Positions 32,278-40,733 of a stretch of 48,130 bases of DNA are shown here, in pieces. Numbering within the stretch: position 1 is the stretch's first letter; every line of letters begins with the position of its first letter. Source of the DNA: Streptomyces sp. CBMA123 (lineage in GTDB: Bacteria > Actinomycetota > Actinomycetes > Streptomycetales > Streptomycetaceae); assembly GCF_014596465.1 (NCBI RefSeq), contig NZ_MECK01000379.1, forward strand, positions 1 to 48,130, in the 5' to 3' direction. Below the pieces are notes generated by a model. The model was not told the DNA's origin and did no database searches. It saw only the letters and a list, made by a program, of their open reading frames with translations. Position numbers and translations under genes: made by a program.

Positions 32278-33956
32278 CGGCCGGTGCCGTACTTGTCGAG
32301 GACGTTGTCGGTCATCCACTGCTTGAGCCGCTCCCCGGGGCCGGAGCGCCAGCCGGCGATGGCGTCCTGCACGTCGGAGACCTTCTTCTTGCCGTGGTAG
32401 CAGTCCTTGATGGTGTCGTTGACGCTCTGCGCGGCCGAGGCTGTGGCGAGGGCCGGCGGCATGCTGAAGTTCATGCCCCAGAAGGGCGGCTTGGTGAGGT
32501 ACTTGACGTTGGCGGCGGACCAGGACGTGTAGTCCTTGGTGACCTGGTCGCCGCCCGGGTTGCTGATCACGGAGCCGGGAGCGGCCAGGAACGGGAAGGT
32601 CGTCGCCTGGACGTCCTTCTTGCCCTCCTCGGTGAAGGTCGGCACGCCGTTCACCCGGGTGTGGTGGACGCCCTCGACACCGTAGTTGACCAGGGTGTAC
32701 TCGGCCGTGCCGTAGGGGGCGGCGAGGTAGTTCGCGACGGCGAGGAGTTCCTCGATCTGCGCGGGCTTCAGATCGGCGTTGAGGTAGCTGATCATGCTGG
32801 CGGCCGCGCCCAGGTAGATCACCGGCGTGCCCTTGCCGTCGGCGGTGACGGCGTTGAACGCGCCGCGTCGGTAGTTCGGGTCCGCGGCGGCGCCGGACTG
32901 GTGGTCGGCCAGGTTCCAGGCGCCCAGTCCGCCGCCCCCGATGAGCACCTTGCCGCTGTAGAAGCGGGTGGCTCCGTTGGCGACGTCACCGGCGAGGGTG
33001 TCCGGGTGCATGTAGCCCGCGGTGGCCAGGCGGTAGTGCCAGTCGAGGGCCTCCAGGAACTCCTGGGTCTCGAACGGGTGGACCAGCTTGCCGTTGTCGA
33101 CCTTCCAGTTCATGGGAACGCCCCAGGAGAACTGGAGGTAGGTCCACACGTCGTCGAAGGCCCACACGCCCCGCTTGGCATCGGTCAGTTCCTTGCCGAT
33201 GTTCATCAGGTCGTCGGCGGAGGTGACCTGGTCGGCCGTGATGCCGCGGGCATCGAGGATGTCCCGGCGGTAGAAGGTGGCTCCGGGGATGCCGAAGCTG
33301 CTGGAGAAGCAGGGGATCCCGTAGAGCTTGTCGCCCCAGACCCCCATCTGCCAGGCACCGCTGGGGAGGGCGGCCAGGTTGGGGTACTTCTTGGCGTTGT
33401 CGCCGGACAGGTACGGGGTCAGGTCCGCGAGCTGGGTGCCGACCAGCCCGCCGGTGTTGAAGTTGGCGTTCAGCCAGGACGGCAGGTTGATCCAGTCCGG
33501 CAGCTTCTTGGCGGCGGTCATCGTCGGGATGATGGTGCTGTAGTTGATCCCGTCCGCCGGTTTCATGGTCAGCTCGACCCCGAGCGCCTTGTCCATCGCC
33601 TGGTAGAAGGAGTTGCCGACCGGCGGGGCGGTGCCCCACAGCGGGGTGACCGCCGTGTAGCTGCCGCCCCTGCCCGGAACGCCGGACACGGTGGCGGGCG
33701 GGGACGCCGGGTAGGAGAGGTAGCCCGCGTCGGTCGCGACGTCGGATCCGCCCTGCACAGGGGCTATGTCCGGCTTGACCGCGTTGGCGTTCGGCGCGTA
33801 GGTCGGCAGGGCCGCCCTCAGGCCCTCCTTGGTGTTCGCGCCGGCCTTCCTGGTCGAGCCGCCGCCGCAGGCGGACAGCAGGGGCGCCATCGCGGCGGCT
33901 CCGGCGACCGTGGCGGCGGTACTCAGAAAGCTCCTGCGGTTCAGCCCGGATCTCAT
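32274..33956 (-). CDS. Tat-exported sugar-binding lipoprotein (LplA type)
   Basis: A 560-residue extracellular solute-binding protein (SBP family 1). The N-terminus MRSGLNRRSFLSTAATVAGA carries a twin-arginine motif (RRSFLS, Arg7-Arg8) and then lipobox LLSAC with Cys30, so it is probably exported folded through Tat and lipidated. The mature part has the large LplA-like size with GINYSTIIPTMTAAKKLPDW, FRPD-like YLQFSWGVPMNWKVDNGKL and a C-terminal SDVQDAIAGWRSGPGERLKQW. Such long SBPs bind oligosaccharides, here probably xyloglucan or other hemicellulose fragments released by the GH5 enzyme. ATG 33956 is followed at the stop by the LplB-like GTG overlap. The 5' leader holds the repeat array at 33976. 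Confidence 0.9.
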   Translation of the reverse strand: MRSGLNRRSFLSTAATVAGAAAMAPLLSACGGGSTRKAGANTKEGLRAALPTYAPNANAVKPDIAPVQGGSDVATDAGYLSYPASPPATVSGVPGRGGSYTAVTPLWGTAPPVGNSFYQAMDKALGVELTMKPADGINYSTIIPTMTAAKKLPDWINLPSWLNANFNTGGLVGTQLADLTPYLSGDNAKKYPNLAALPSGAWQMGVWGDKLYGIPCFSSSFGIPGATFYRRDILDARGITADQVTSADDLMNIGKELTDAKRGVWAFDDVWTYLQFSWGVPMNWKVDNGKLVHPFETQEFLEALDWHYRLATAGYMHPDTLAGDVANGATRFYSGKVLIGGGGLGAWNLADHQSGAAADPNYRRGAFNAVTADGKGTPVIYLGAAASMISYLNADLKPAQIEELLAVANYLAAPYGTAEYTLVNYGVEGVHHTRVNGVPTFTEEGKKDVQATTFPFLAAPGSVISNPGGDQVTKDYTSWSAANVKYLTKPPFWGMNFSMPPALATASAAQSVNDTIKDCYHGKKKVSDVQDAIAGWRSGPGERLKQWMTDNVLDKYGTGR

Positions 33957-33975
33957 GGTGGCGTGGCCCCTCTCC

Positions 33976-34008
33976 GTCGAAGCACAGTCGAAGCACAGTC
34001 GAGGCACC
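33976..34008. repeat. 11-bp tandem repeats of an operator half-site
   Basis: GTCGAAGCACA (33976-33986), GTCGAAGCACA (33987-33997) and a variant GTCGAGGCACC (33998-34008). Each begins with the GTCGAAGC half of the adjacent palindromes, spaced one helical turn apart on the same face, within the leader of the binding-protein gene. Confidence 0.8.
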
Positions 34009-34014
34009 AAAGCG

Positions 34015-34030
34015 TCGAAGCGCTTGGATG
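34015..34030. promoter_or_regulatory. LacI-type operator at the importer promoter
   Basis: TCGAAGCGCTTGGA core, one arm imperfect. Just upstream on the minus strand are TTGCTC (34067-34062) and TAGTCT (34044-34039) 17 bp apart, a reasonable -35/-10 for the importer operon. The operator would then cover the transcription start. Confidence 0.65.
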
Positions 34031-34134
34031 TTTCGGCGAGACTAACGACGCGTTACTGGTTGAGCAAGAGTCTGAACAAATGCAAAATCGGTTGTTTCCA
34101 GGGGAGTTGACAGTCCTTCCGAGGCGTGCCAGCG

Positions 34135-34148
34135 TCGAAGCGCTTCGA
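34135..34148. promoter_or_regulatory. Perfect palindromic operator before the GH3 gene
   Basis: TCGAAGCGCTTCGA, a perfect 14-bp palindrome, 42 bp before the GH3 start. TTGACA (34107-34112) upstream may be its -35, though no clear -10 follows. It lies 119-120 bp from the other copy, suggesting joint control of both divergent operons. Confidence 0.75.
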
Positions 34149-34190
34149 TGTACAACCACCCGAGCCCAGCCCGTCCGAGGGGTGCCCCAC

Positions 34191-37046
34191 GTGAGTTCCG
34201 TGCCCGCGTCCGCAGCCGGCCTGCCCGACTTCCGCAACCCCACGCTGCCCCTGCGCCGGCGTGCCGACGACCTGCTCCACCGGCTCACGCTCGACGAACG
34301 GCTCGCGATGCTGCACCAGTACGCGCCGGCCGTCCCGCGCCTGGGCGTGGCCCCCTTCCGCACCGGCAGCGAGGGCCTGCACGGCGTCTCCTGGCTCGGC
34401 CCGGCAACGGTCTTCCCGCAGGCCGTCGGCCTCGGCGCCAGCTGGGACGAGGACCTGGTGCGCGAGGTCGCCGAGGCCGTCTCGACCGAGCTGCGGGCCT
34501 TCCACTACCACCGCCCGCCGGCGATCGGCTCCCCCGAGCGCGGCCCCCACTCCCTCCAGGCCTGGGCCCCCGTGCTCAACCTGCTGCGCGACCCGCGCTG
34601 GGGACGCAACGAGGAGGCCTACTCCGAGGACCCGGTGCACACCGCGCGGGTCGGCGAGGCATTCTGCAACGGCCTCACCGGCGACCACCCGACCTACCTG
34701 CGGACCGCCCCGGTGCTCAAGCACTTCCTCGCCTACAACAACGAGGACGACCGCTGCACCACCTCCTCCGGACTGCGCCCACGCGTCCTCCAGGAGTACG
34801 ACCTCGCCGCCTTCCGGCCCGTCATCGCCTCCGGCGCCGCGACCGGCGCGATGGCCGCCTACAACCTGGTCAACGGCCGCCCCTGCCACGTCAGTCCGCT
34901 GATCGAGGCGGAACTGCGCCGCTGGGCCCGGCCGACCGGCCACGAGCTGTTCGTGGTCAGCGACGCCGAGGCCCCCTCCAACCTGGTCGACCCGGAGCAC
35001 TACTTCGACGACCACGCCGAGTCCCACGCGGCCGCGCTCAAGGCCGGCATCGACAGCTTCACCGACCACGGCGAGGACACCGAGATCCCGGTCGGCCGCC
35101 TTCGCGAGGCGCTGAAGCGCGGCCTGATCGACGAGGCCGACGTGGACCGCGCCGTCCGGCGCCAGCTCGAACTGCGCTTCCGCCTCGGCGAGTTCGACCC
35201 CGAGCTGGACCCGTACGCCGGCACCGGCCCCGAGGTGATCGACAGCCCCGGGCACCGCTCGCTGGCCCGGCAGGCCGCGACCGAGTCGACCGTGCTGCTC
35301 AAGAACGACGGCCTGCTGCCGCTCGACCCGGCCCACGCGCCGCGGATCGCCGTCATCGGCCCGCTCGCCGACACCCTCTTCGAGGACTGGTACAGCGGCA
35401 CCATGCCGTACCGGGTGAGCATCGCCGACGGACTGGCCGAGACCCTCGGCGCCCACGGTGGCGAGGTGCTTCCGGTGGAGGGCTCCGACCGGATCACCCT
35501 GCGCTCGCGCACCACGGGTGAGCTGCTCGGCACGTCCGCCTTCGACGTGACCGACTGGGGCGGCGGCGCCTCCACCCTGCGCGCCGCCGACACCGGCCGC
35601 TACCTGAGCCTCCAGGACGACGACGCGCTGGCGGCCGGCCAGGACGTCATCAAGAGCTGGTTCGTCAAGGAGACCTTCCGGCTCGAACCGGCCGGCCCCG
35701 GCACCGTGCTGCTGCGCTCGGTGTTCACCGCACGCTACGCCGCCGTCGACCCGCTCGACGGCCGGGTGAGCGTCACCGCCGAGAGCGCGGAGGACGCCGA
35801 ACACTGGCAGCGCGAGCTGGTTCGCGACGGCGCCGCCGAGGCCCGGGCCGCCGCCGGGGCGGCGGACTTCGCCGTGGTCGTCCTCGGCAACCACCCGATG
35901 ATCAACGGCCGCGAGACCGAGGACCGCGCGGACATCGACCTGCCCGAGGGGCAGGAGGAACTGCTGCGCGCCGTCGCGGCCGTCCGCCCGGACACCGCCC
36001 TGGTCGTGATGAGCAGCTACCCCTACGCCCTCGACTGGGCCGACGAACACCTGCCCGCCGTGGTGTGGACCTCCCACGGCGGGCAGGAAACAGGCCGCGC
36101 GCTGGCCGCCGTACTGCTCGGCGAGGCCGAACCGGCCGGCCGCCTGCCGCAGACCTGGTACCGGGGCGACGACCCGCTGCCCGCCCCGCTCGACTACGAC
36201 ATCATCAAGGCCGGCTGGACCTACCAGTACCACCGCTCCGACCCGCTCTACTCCTTCGGCCACGGGCTCTCCTACACCGACTTCGGCTACCGCGACCTGC
36301 GGCTGTCGCAGCCGTCGATCGGCCGGGACGACGCGGTCGACGTCACCGTCACCCTGGAGAACGGGGGAGCGCGGCCCGGCAGCGAGGTGGTCCAGCTCTA
36401 CGTCCGCGCCCTGGACGCCCGTTACGAGGCGCCCCGGCTGCGCCTGGCCGACTTCCGCAAGGTCCGGCTGGAGCCGGGGCGGAGCCGCGAGCTGACGTTC
36501 CGGCTGCCGGCCGAGCAACTCGCCCACTGGTCGGTCGCCACCGGCGCCTTCGTCGTCGACCCGGGCCGCTACGAGGTGATCGTCGCCCGCAGCGCCGACC
36601 ACCCGGTGCTCACCGCGCCGCTCACCGTGACCGGGGCGCCCGCCGCACCCCGGGCGGGCGTCGACCAGCGGATCCTGGCCGTCGACTTCGACGACTACGA
36701 GGACGCCACCATCGTCGACGCCACCCGCTCCGAGGGGGACGCCGTCACGCCCACCGATCCGGCGCAGCCCGCGACGCTCCTGTTCCGCGAGGTCGATCTC
36801 TCCGGCGCCCGCGCGATCGAGGTCGAGACCGCCCGCGAGGGCGTCGGCACCGGTGGGGCGCGGCTCGAAGTCCGGTCGGGCGACCGGGTGCTGGCCGCGA
36901 TCGACGTGCCCGTGACCGGCGACCGGTACGCCTGGACCAGCACCACCGCCGAACTCGCCGCCCCGCTCCACGGCGTGTACGACCTGAGCCTGACCCTGCA
37001 CGGCGACTTCCGGCTCACCGCCTACCGCTTCGCCGCGGCCGGCTGA
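34191..37046 (+). CDS. Large GH3 beta-glycosidase with inserted and C-terminal modules
   Basis: A 951-residue GH3 enzyme without a signal peptide. The barrel (1-300) has RTGSEGLHGVSW, LRDPRWGRNEEAYSEDP, LKHFLAYNNEDDR and MAAYNLVNGRPCH; the nucleophile is Asp258 in FVVSDAEAPS. The alpha/beta sandwich has VTLLK-like STVLLKNDGLLPL and VVVLGNHPMINGRETEDR. It is interrupted at about 432-540 by a beta-rich insertion (TTGELLG through YAAVDPLDG) resembling a fascin-type trefoil. A fibronectin-like domain (HGLSYTDFGY, VVQLYVR) follows, and residues 823-951 look like a CBM6 (VDFDDYEDATIVD). GTG 34191 follows GAGGGG at good spacing. It would cleave beta-glucosidic or beta-xylosidic ends of imported oligomers. 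First gene of the rightward operon. Confidence 0.9.
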   Translation: MSSVPASAAGLPDFRNPTLPLRRRADDLLHRLTLDERLAMLHQYAPAVPRLGVAPFRTGSEGLHGVSWLGPATVFPQAVGLGASWDEDLVREVAEAVSTELRAFHYHRPPAIGSPERGPHSLQAWAPVLNLLRDPRWGRNEEAYSEDPVHTARVGEAFCNGLTGDHPTYLRTAPVLKHFLAYNNEDDRCTTSSGLRPRVLQEYDLAAFRPVIASGAATGAMAAYNLVNGRPCHVSPLIEAELRRWARPTGHELFVVSDAEAPSNLVDPEHYFDDHAESHAAALKAGIDSFTDHGEDTEIPVGRLREALKRGLIDEADVDRAVRRQLELRFRLGEFDPELDPYAGTGPEVIDSPGHRSLARQAATESTVLLKNDGLLPLDPAHAPRIAVIGPLADTLFEDWYSGTMPYRVSIADGLAETLGAHGGEVLPVEGSDRITLRSRTTGELLGTSAFDVTDWGGGASTLRAADTGRYLSLQDDDALAAGQDVIKSWFVKETFRLEPAGPGTVLLRSVFTARYAAVDPLDGRVSVTAESAEDAEHWQRELVRDGAAEARAAAGAADFAVVVLGNHPMINGRETEDRADIDLPEGQEELLRAVAAVRPDTALVVMSSYPYALDWADEHLPAVVWTSHGGQETGRALAAVLLGEAEPAGRLPQTWYRGDDPLPAPLDYDIIKAGWTYQYHRSDPLYSFGHGLSYTDFGYRDLRLSQPSIGRDDAVDVTVTLENGGARPGSEVVQLYVRALDARYEAPRLRLADFRKVRLEPGRSRELTFRLPAEQLAHWSVATGAFVVDPGRYEVIVARSADHPVLTAPLTVTGAPAAPRAGVDQRILAVDFDDYEDATIVDATRSEGDAVTPTDPAQPATLLFREVDLSGARAIEVETAREGVGTGGARLEVRSGDRVLAAIDVPVTGDRYAWTSTTAELAAPLHGVYDLSLTLHGDFRLTAYRFAAAG

Positions 37047-37211
37047 GGACTGCCGCCCCCTCCCCTTCCGGTTCCCCGGCCGGGTCGGACCGCCCGCCGC
37101 CGCATCCGTTCCGACCCCGCCGCAGTCACCCGCCGCCCGGAGGCCGCCCGCGTGTCACTGCTCACGCCCCACCACCCGACCTCGAACCCGCACCACCCGG
37201 AGGAAGCACCC

Positions 37212-38195
37212 ATGCCGTCCACCGACTTCGGAGTCGACGAACTCGGCGACTACCAGCCCGAGTCGACCATCCCGCGGGACTTCGACCAGTTCTGGCGGCG
37301 CACCCTCGCCGAGGCCCGCTCGCACAGCGGGGCGGTCAAGGCCGAACGCGTCACCGCGCGGCACGGACTGCGCACCGTCGAGGTGGACGACGTACGGTTC
37401 CCGGGCTGGAACGGCGAGCCGGTGGCCGCCTGGCTGCTGCGCCCGCGCGGCGCCCAGGGCCCGCTGCCGGTCGTCGTCAGCTACATCGGCTACTCCGGAG
37501 GCCGGGGGCTGCCCACCGAGCACCTGTTCTGGTCCGCCGCCGGCTACGCCCAACTCGTCGTGGACAGCCGGGGACAGGGCCACGACACCCCGGACCGGGC
37601 CACGGGCGACGGCACCCAGTGGGTCGGGGGCTTCATGACCCTCGGCATCGACTCCCCGGAGAACTACTACTACCGGCGCCTGATGACCGACTGCGTGCGG
37701 GCCGTGGACGCCGTCACGGAGCTGCCCGGTCTCGACGCCGACCGGATCGTCCTGGCCGGCGGCAGCCAGGGCGGCGGCCTGGCCCTCGCCACCGCCGGGC
37801 TCACCGGGGAGCGGGTGGCCGCGGTGATGCCCGACGTCCCGTTCCTGTGCCACTACCGCGAGGCCGCGCAGCTCGCCCTGGACGGGCCCTACCAGGAGCT
37901 CGTCAGCTACCTGCGCTGGCACAGCCGGCACCGGGTGCAGCCCACCTTCGCCACCCTGGCCTACTTCGACGGCGTCAACTTCGCCCAACGGGCCACCGCA
38001 CCGGCCCTGTTCAGCGTCGGCCTGATGGACCCGGTCTGCCCGCCCCGGACGGTCTACGCCGCCTACAACCACTACGCGGGCGAGGACCGCACCATGACCG
38101 TCTGGCCGTTCGCCGACCACGCCGGCGGCTGCGGCTCCAACCCGCCCGTCCAACTGTCCTGGCTGCGCGAGCGCGGGCTGGCGCCGCAGCTGTGA
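37212..38195 (+). CDS. CE7 acetyl xylan esterase / deacetylase
   Basis: A 327-residue alpha/beta hydrolase of carbohydrate esterase family 7 (acetyl xylan esterase/cephalosporin-C deacetylase), removing acetyl groups from hemicellulose oligosaccharides. Family marks: FDQFWRRTLAEA at the start, VVVSYIGYSGG, VVDSRGQGHD, the nucleophile Ser in LAGGSQGGGLAL, Asp in VGLMDPVCPP and His in PFADHAGG. The length is normal (about 320) and there is no signal peptide, so it is cytoplasmic. ATG 37212 follows GGAGGAAG; an upstream GTG at 37152 would add a 20-residue His/Pro-rich tail and is not preferred. It is followed directly by a GH1 relic. Confidence 0.93.
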   Translation: MPSTDFGVDELGDYQPESTIPRDFDQFWRRTLAEARSHSGAVKAERVTARHGLRTVEVDDVRFPGWNGEPVAAWLLRPRGAQGPLPVVVSYIGYSGGRGLPTEHLFWSAAGYAQLVVDSRGQGHDTPDRATGDGTQWVGGFMTLGIDSPENYYYRRLMTDCVRAVDAVTELPGLDADRIVLAGGSQGGGLALATAGLTGERVAAVMPDVPFLCHYREAAQLALDGPYQELVSYLRWHSRHRVQPTFATLAYFDGVNFAQRATAPALFSVGLMDPVCPPRTVYAAYNHYAGEDRTMTVWPFADHAGGCGSNPPVQLSWLRERGLAPQL

Positions 38196-38312
38196 CCCGG
38201 CCTGGTCCGCGTCGACCACGACACCCTGACCCGAACCCCCAAGGACAGCTACCACTGGTACCGGGGCCTGATCACCGCGCGCCGCGCGCGGACGGAGGAA
38301 CCTGCCCGATGA
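38196..38312 (+). pseudogene. GH1 beta-glucosidase C-terminal relic
   Basis: Straight after the CE7 stop codon, in the same frame, 38 codons read PGLVRVDHDTLTRTPKDSYH followed by WYRGLITARRARTEEPAR and a stop. That is the canonical end of GH1 beta-glucosidases (GLVxVDxxTxxRTPKxSxxWYRxxI). The body of about 420 residues is absent. The stop (38310-38312) overlaps the GH31 ATG as ATGA, which shows the intact gene was once translationally coupled to GH31. The deletion removed the gene almost exactly from the CE7 stop, leaving only its tail. Confidence 0.85.
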
Positions 38313-40591
38313 AGTTCACCGACGGCTACTGGCTGATGCGCCCGGGCGTCACCGCGCGCTACGCCACCGAGGTCGCCGACGTCCGCGCCGATGAGCAACG
38401 GCTGACCCTCTACGCGCCCGTCAAGCACGTGCGCGGCCGCGGTGACACGCTCAACAGCCCGCTGCTGACGGTCGAGTGCTGGTCCCCGGCCGAGGGCGTG
38501 ATCGGGGTGCGCACCACCCACCACGCCGGCTCGGTGCGGCGCGGGCCCGAGTTCGCGCTGCCCGGCGCCGAGCAGGGCAGCGGGAAGGTGCGCCGGGACG
38601 GCGACGTGGTCGAGCTCAGCGCCGGCGAACTGACCCTGCGGGTCGACACCGCCCAGCCGTGGCAGCTGGAGTTCACCGCCGACGGCCGGGTGCTGACCAC
38701 GGCGGGCGAGCGCGGCACCGGCTTCGTCACCGACGCCGACGGCCGCCACCACATGCTCGGCCGGCTCGCCCTCGGCGTCGGTGAGCTGGTCTACGGCCTG
38801 GGGGAGCGGTTCACCCCGTTCGTCCGCAACGGCCAGGTGGTGGACATCTGGCAGGCGGACGGCGGCACCAGCAGCGAACAGGCGTACAAGAACGTGCCGT
38901 TCCACCTGACCAACCGGGGCTACGGCGTCTTCGTCAACCACCCCGGCAAGGTCGGCTACGAGATCGGCTCCGAGGCCGTCGGCCAGGTGCAGTTCAGCGT
39001 CGAGGACCAGTCGCTGGAGTACTTCATCGTCCACGGCCCCACCCCCAAGCGGATCCTGGAGCGCTACACCGCCCTCACCGGCCGCCCCGCGCTGCCCCCG
39101 GCCTGGGCGCTCGGCCTGTGGCTGACCACCTCCTTCACCACGGACTACGACGAGGCCACCGTCAACCGCTTCGTCGGCGGCATGGCCGAGCGCGGCATCC
39201 CGCTGAGCGTCTTCCACCTCGACTGCTTCTGGATGCGCGAGTACCAGTGGTGCGACTTCGCGTGGGACGAGGACACCTTCCCGGACCCGGCCGGCATGCT
39301 GGCCCGGCTCAAGCGGCAGGGGCTGCGGATCTCCGCCTGGATCAACCCGTACATCGCGCAGAAGTCGCAGCTGTTCGCCGAGGGCATGCGCGAGGGCTAC
39401 CTGGTGCGCCGCCCGGACGGCACCGTCTGGCAGTGGGACCTGTGGCAGCCGGGCATGGCCCTGGTGGACTTCACCAACCCCGCCGCCCGGGACTGGTACA
39501 CCGGCAAGCTGCGCACCCTGCTGGACATCGGCGTGGACTGCTTCAAGACCGACTTCGGCGAGCGCATCCCCACCGACGTGCTCTGGCACGACGGCTCCGA
39601 CCCGGAGCGGATGCACAACTACTACACCCAGCTGTACAACCAGGCCGTGTTCGAGCTGCTCCGCCAGGAGCGCGGGGAGGGGGAGGCGCTGCTGTTCGCC
39701 CGGTCCGCCACCGCGGGCGGCCAGCAGTACCCCGTGCACTGGGGCGGCGACTGCGAATCGCACTTCAACGCGATGGCGGAGTCGCTGCGCGGGGGCCTGT
39801 CCCTCGGCCTGTCCGGCTTCGGCTTCTGGAGCCACGACATCGGCGGCTTCGAGGGCACCCCGACCCCCGCGGTCTTCAAGCGCTGGACCCAGTTCGGCCT
39901 GCTCTCCTCGCACAGCCGGCTGCACGGCAGCAAGTCCTACCGGGTGCCGTGGGAGTTCGGCGAGGAGGCCGTCAAGGTCACCCGCGAGTTCACCCTGCTC
40001 AAGCACCGCCTGGCGCCCTACCTCCAGCACGCCGCCCAGCAGGCCCACGCCACCGGCCTCCCGGTGATGCGCGCGATGGTGCTGGAGTTCCCGGACGACC
40101 CGGCCGCCGCCACGCTCGACCGGCAGTACCTGCTGGGCGACGACCTGCTCGTCGCCCCGGTCTTCACCGAGGACGGCACGGTCGAGTACTACGTGCCCGA
40201 GGGGACGTGGACCAACATCCTGACCGGCGACCAGATCACCGGCCCGCGCTGGGTGCGCGAACGGCACGGCTTCCACACCCTGCCGCTGCTCGCCCGCCCG
40301 GACTCCGTCGTCCCGCTCGGCGCGGACGACCAACGCCCGGTCTCCGCCTGGGCCGAGGGCGTCGAACTGCGGGTGCACGCCTTCGCCGACGGCGCCGAGC
40401 GCACCGCCGTGATCCCGCGCACCGACGGCCCCGGCGAGAGCGCCCGCTTCCAGCTGCGGCGCACGGGCGACCGGCTCCGGGTGACCACCGACAGCCCGCA
40501 CCCCTGGCAGCTGCGGATCGGCGGCCCGGACGGCGCCCTGCACGTCAGCCCGGCCGGCACCTTCGAGGCCGAACTGCCCTACCCGGCCTGA
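38309..40591 (+). CDS. yicI: GH31 alpha-xylosidase (YicI type)
   Basis: A 760-residue cytoplasmic alpha-xylosidase removing alpha-1,6-xylosyl units from xyloglucan oligosaccharides. YicI-like features: MKFTDGYWLMRPGVTARYAT at the start, YGLGERFTPFVRNGQ, FHLDCFWMREYQWCDFAWDE, nucleophile Asp in DCFKTDFGERIPTDV, acid/base Asp in HWGGDCESHF and SHDIGGFEG. The length is that of E. coli YicI (772). ATG 38309 overlaps the stop of the GH1 relic and is preceded by CGGAGGAA. The xylose it frees would go to XylA and XylB encoded at the right end of the window. Confidence 0.95.
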   Translation: MKFTDGYWLMRPGVTARYATEVADVRADEQRLTLYAPVKHVRGRGDTLNSPLLTVECWSPAEGVIGVRTTHHAGSVRRGPEFALPGAEQGSGKVRRDGDVVELSAGELTLRVDTAQPWQLEFTADGRVLTTAGERGTGFVTDADGRHHMLGRLALGVGELVYGLGERFTPFVRNGQVVDIWQADGGTSSEQAYKNVPFHLTNRGYGVFVNHPGKVGYEIGSEAVGQVQFSVEDQSLEYFIVHGPTPKRILERYTALTGRPALPPAWALGLWLTTSFTTDYDEATVNRFVGGMAERGIPLSVFHLDCFWMREYQWCDFAWDEDTFPDPAGMLARLKRQGLRISAWINPYIAQKSQLFAEGMREGYLVRRPDGTVWQWDLWQPGMALVDFTNPAARDWYTGKLRTLLDIGVDCFKTDFGERIPTDVLWHDGSDPERMHNYYTQLYNQAVFELLRQERGEGEALLFARSATAGGQQYPVHWGGDCESHFNAMAESLRGGLSLGLSGFGFWSHDIGGFEGTPTPAVFKRWTQFGLLSSHSRLHGSKSYRVPWEFGEEAVKVTREFTLLKHRLAPYLQHAAQQAHATGLPVMRAMVLEFPDDPAAATLDRQYLLGDDLLVAPVFTEDGTVEYYVPEGTWTNILTGDQITGPRWVRERHGFHTLPLLARPDSVVPLGADDQRPVSAWAEGVELRVHAFADGAERTAVIPRTDGPGESARFQLRRTGDRLRVTTDSPHPWQLRIGGPDGALHVSPAGTFEAELPYPA

Positions 40592-40733
40592 GGCCGGCCC
40601 CCGGACGCGAGGTCCCGGGCGCCACCGCAAGGGCGCGCGGGCCCCGCGCTTCCTCCTCCCGGCACCCGGAGGCGCACTCGGGCGCCGGCCCGCACACACC
40701 CGCCACCGGAGAAGGAAGAAAGAGGAATCACCC

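Noticed and set aside
33976..34148. The repeats near the GH3 promoter as a CRISPR array
   Set aside because: Repeats are only 11 bp, directly abutting and without spacers.
35763..35776. A GTGAGCGTCACC sequence inside the GH3 gene resembling the lac-like operator
   Set aside because: It matches the consensus poorly at the outer positions and is explained by GC-preferred codons for RVSVT.
36065..38308. Upstream part of a 1508-codon plus-strand frame joined to the GH31 gene
   Set aside because: Upstream of 38309 it reads out-of-frame Arg/Pro-rich sequence across the GH3 and CE7 genes; the GH31 protein begins at the ATG 38309.
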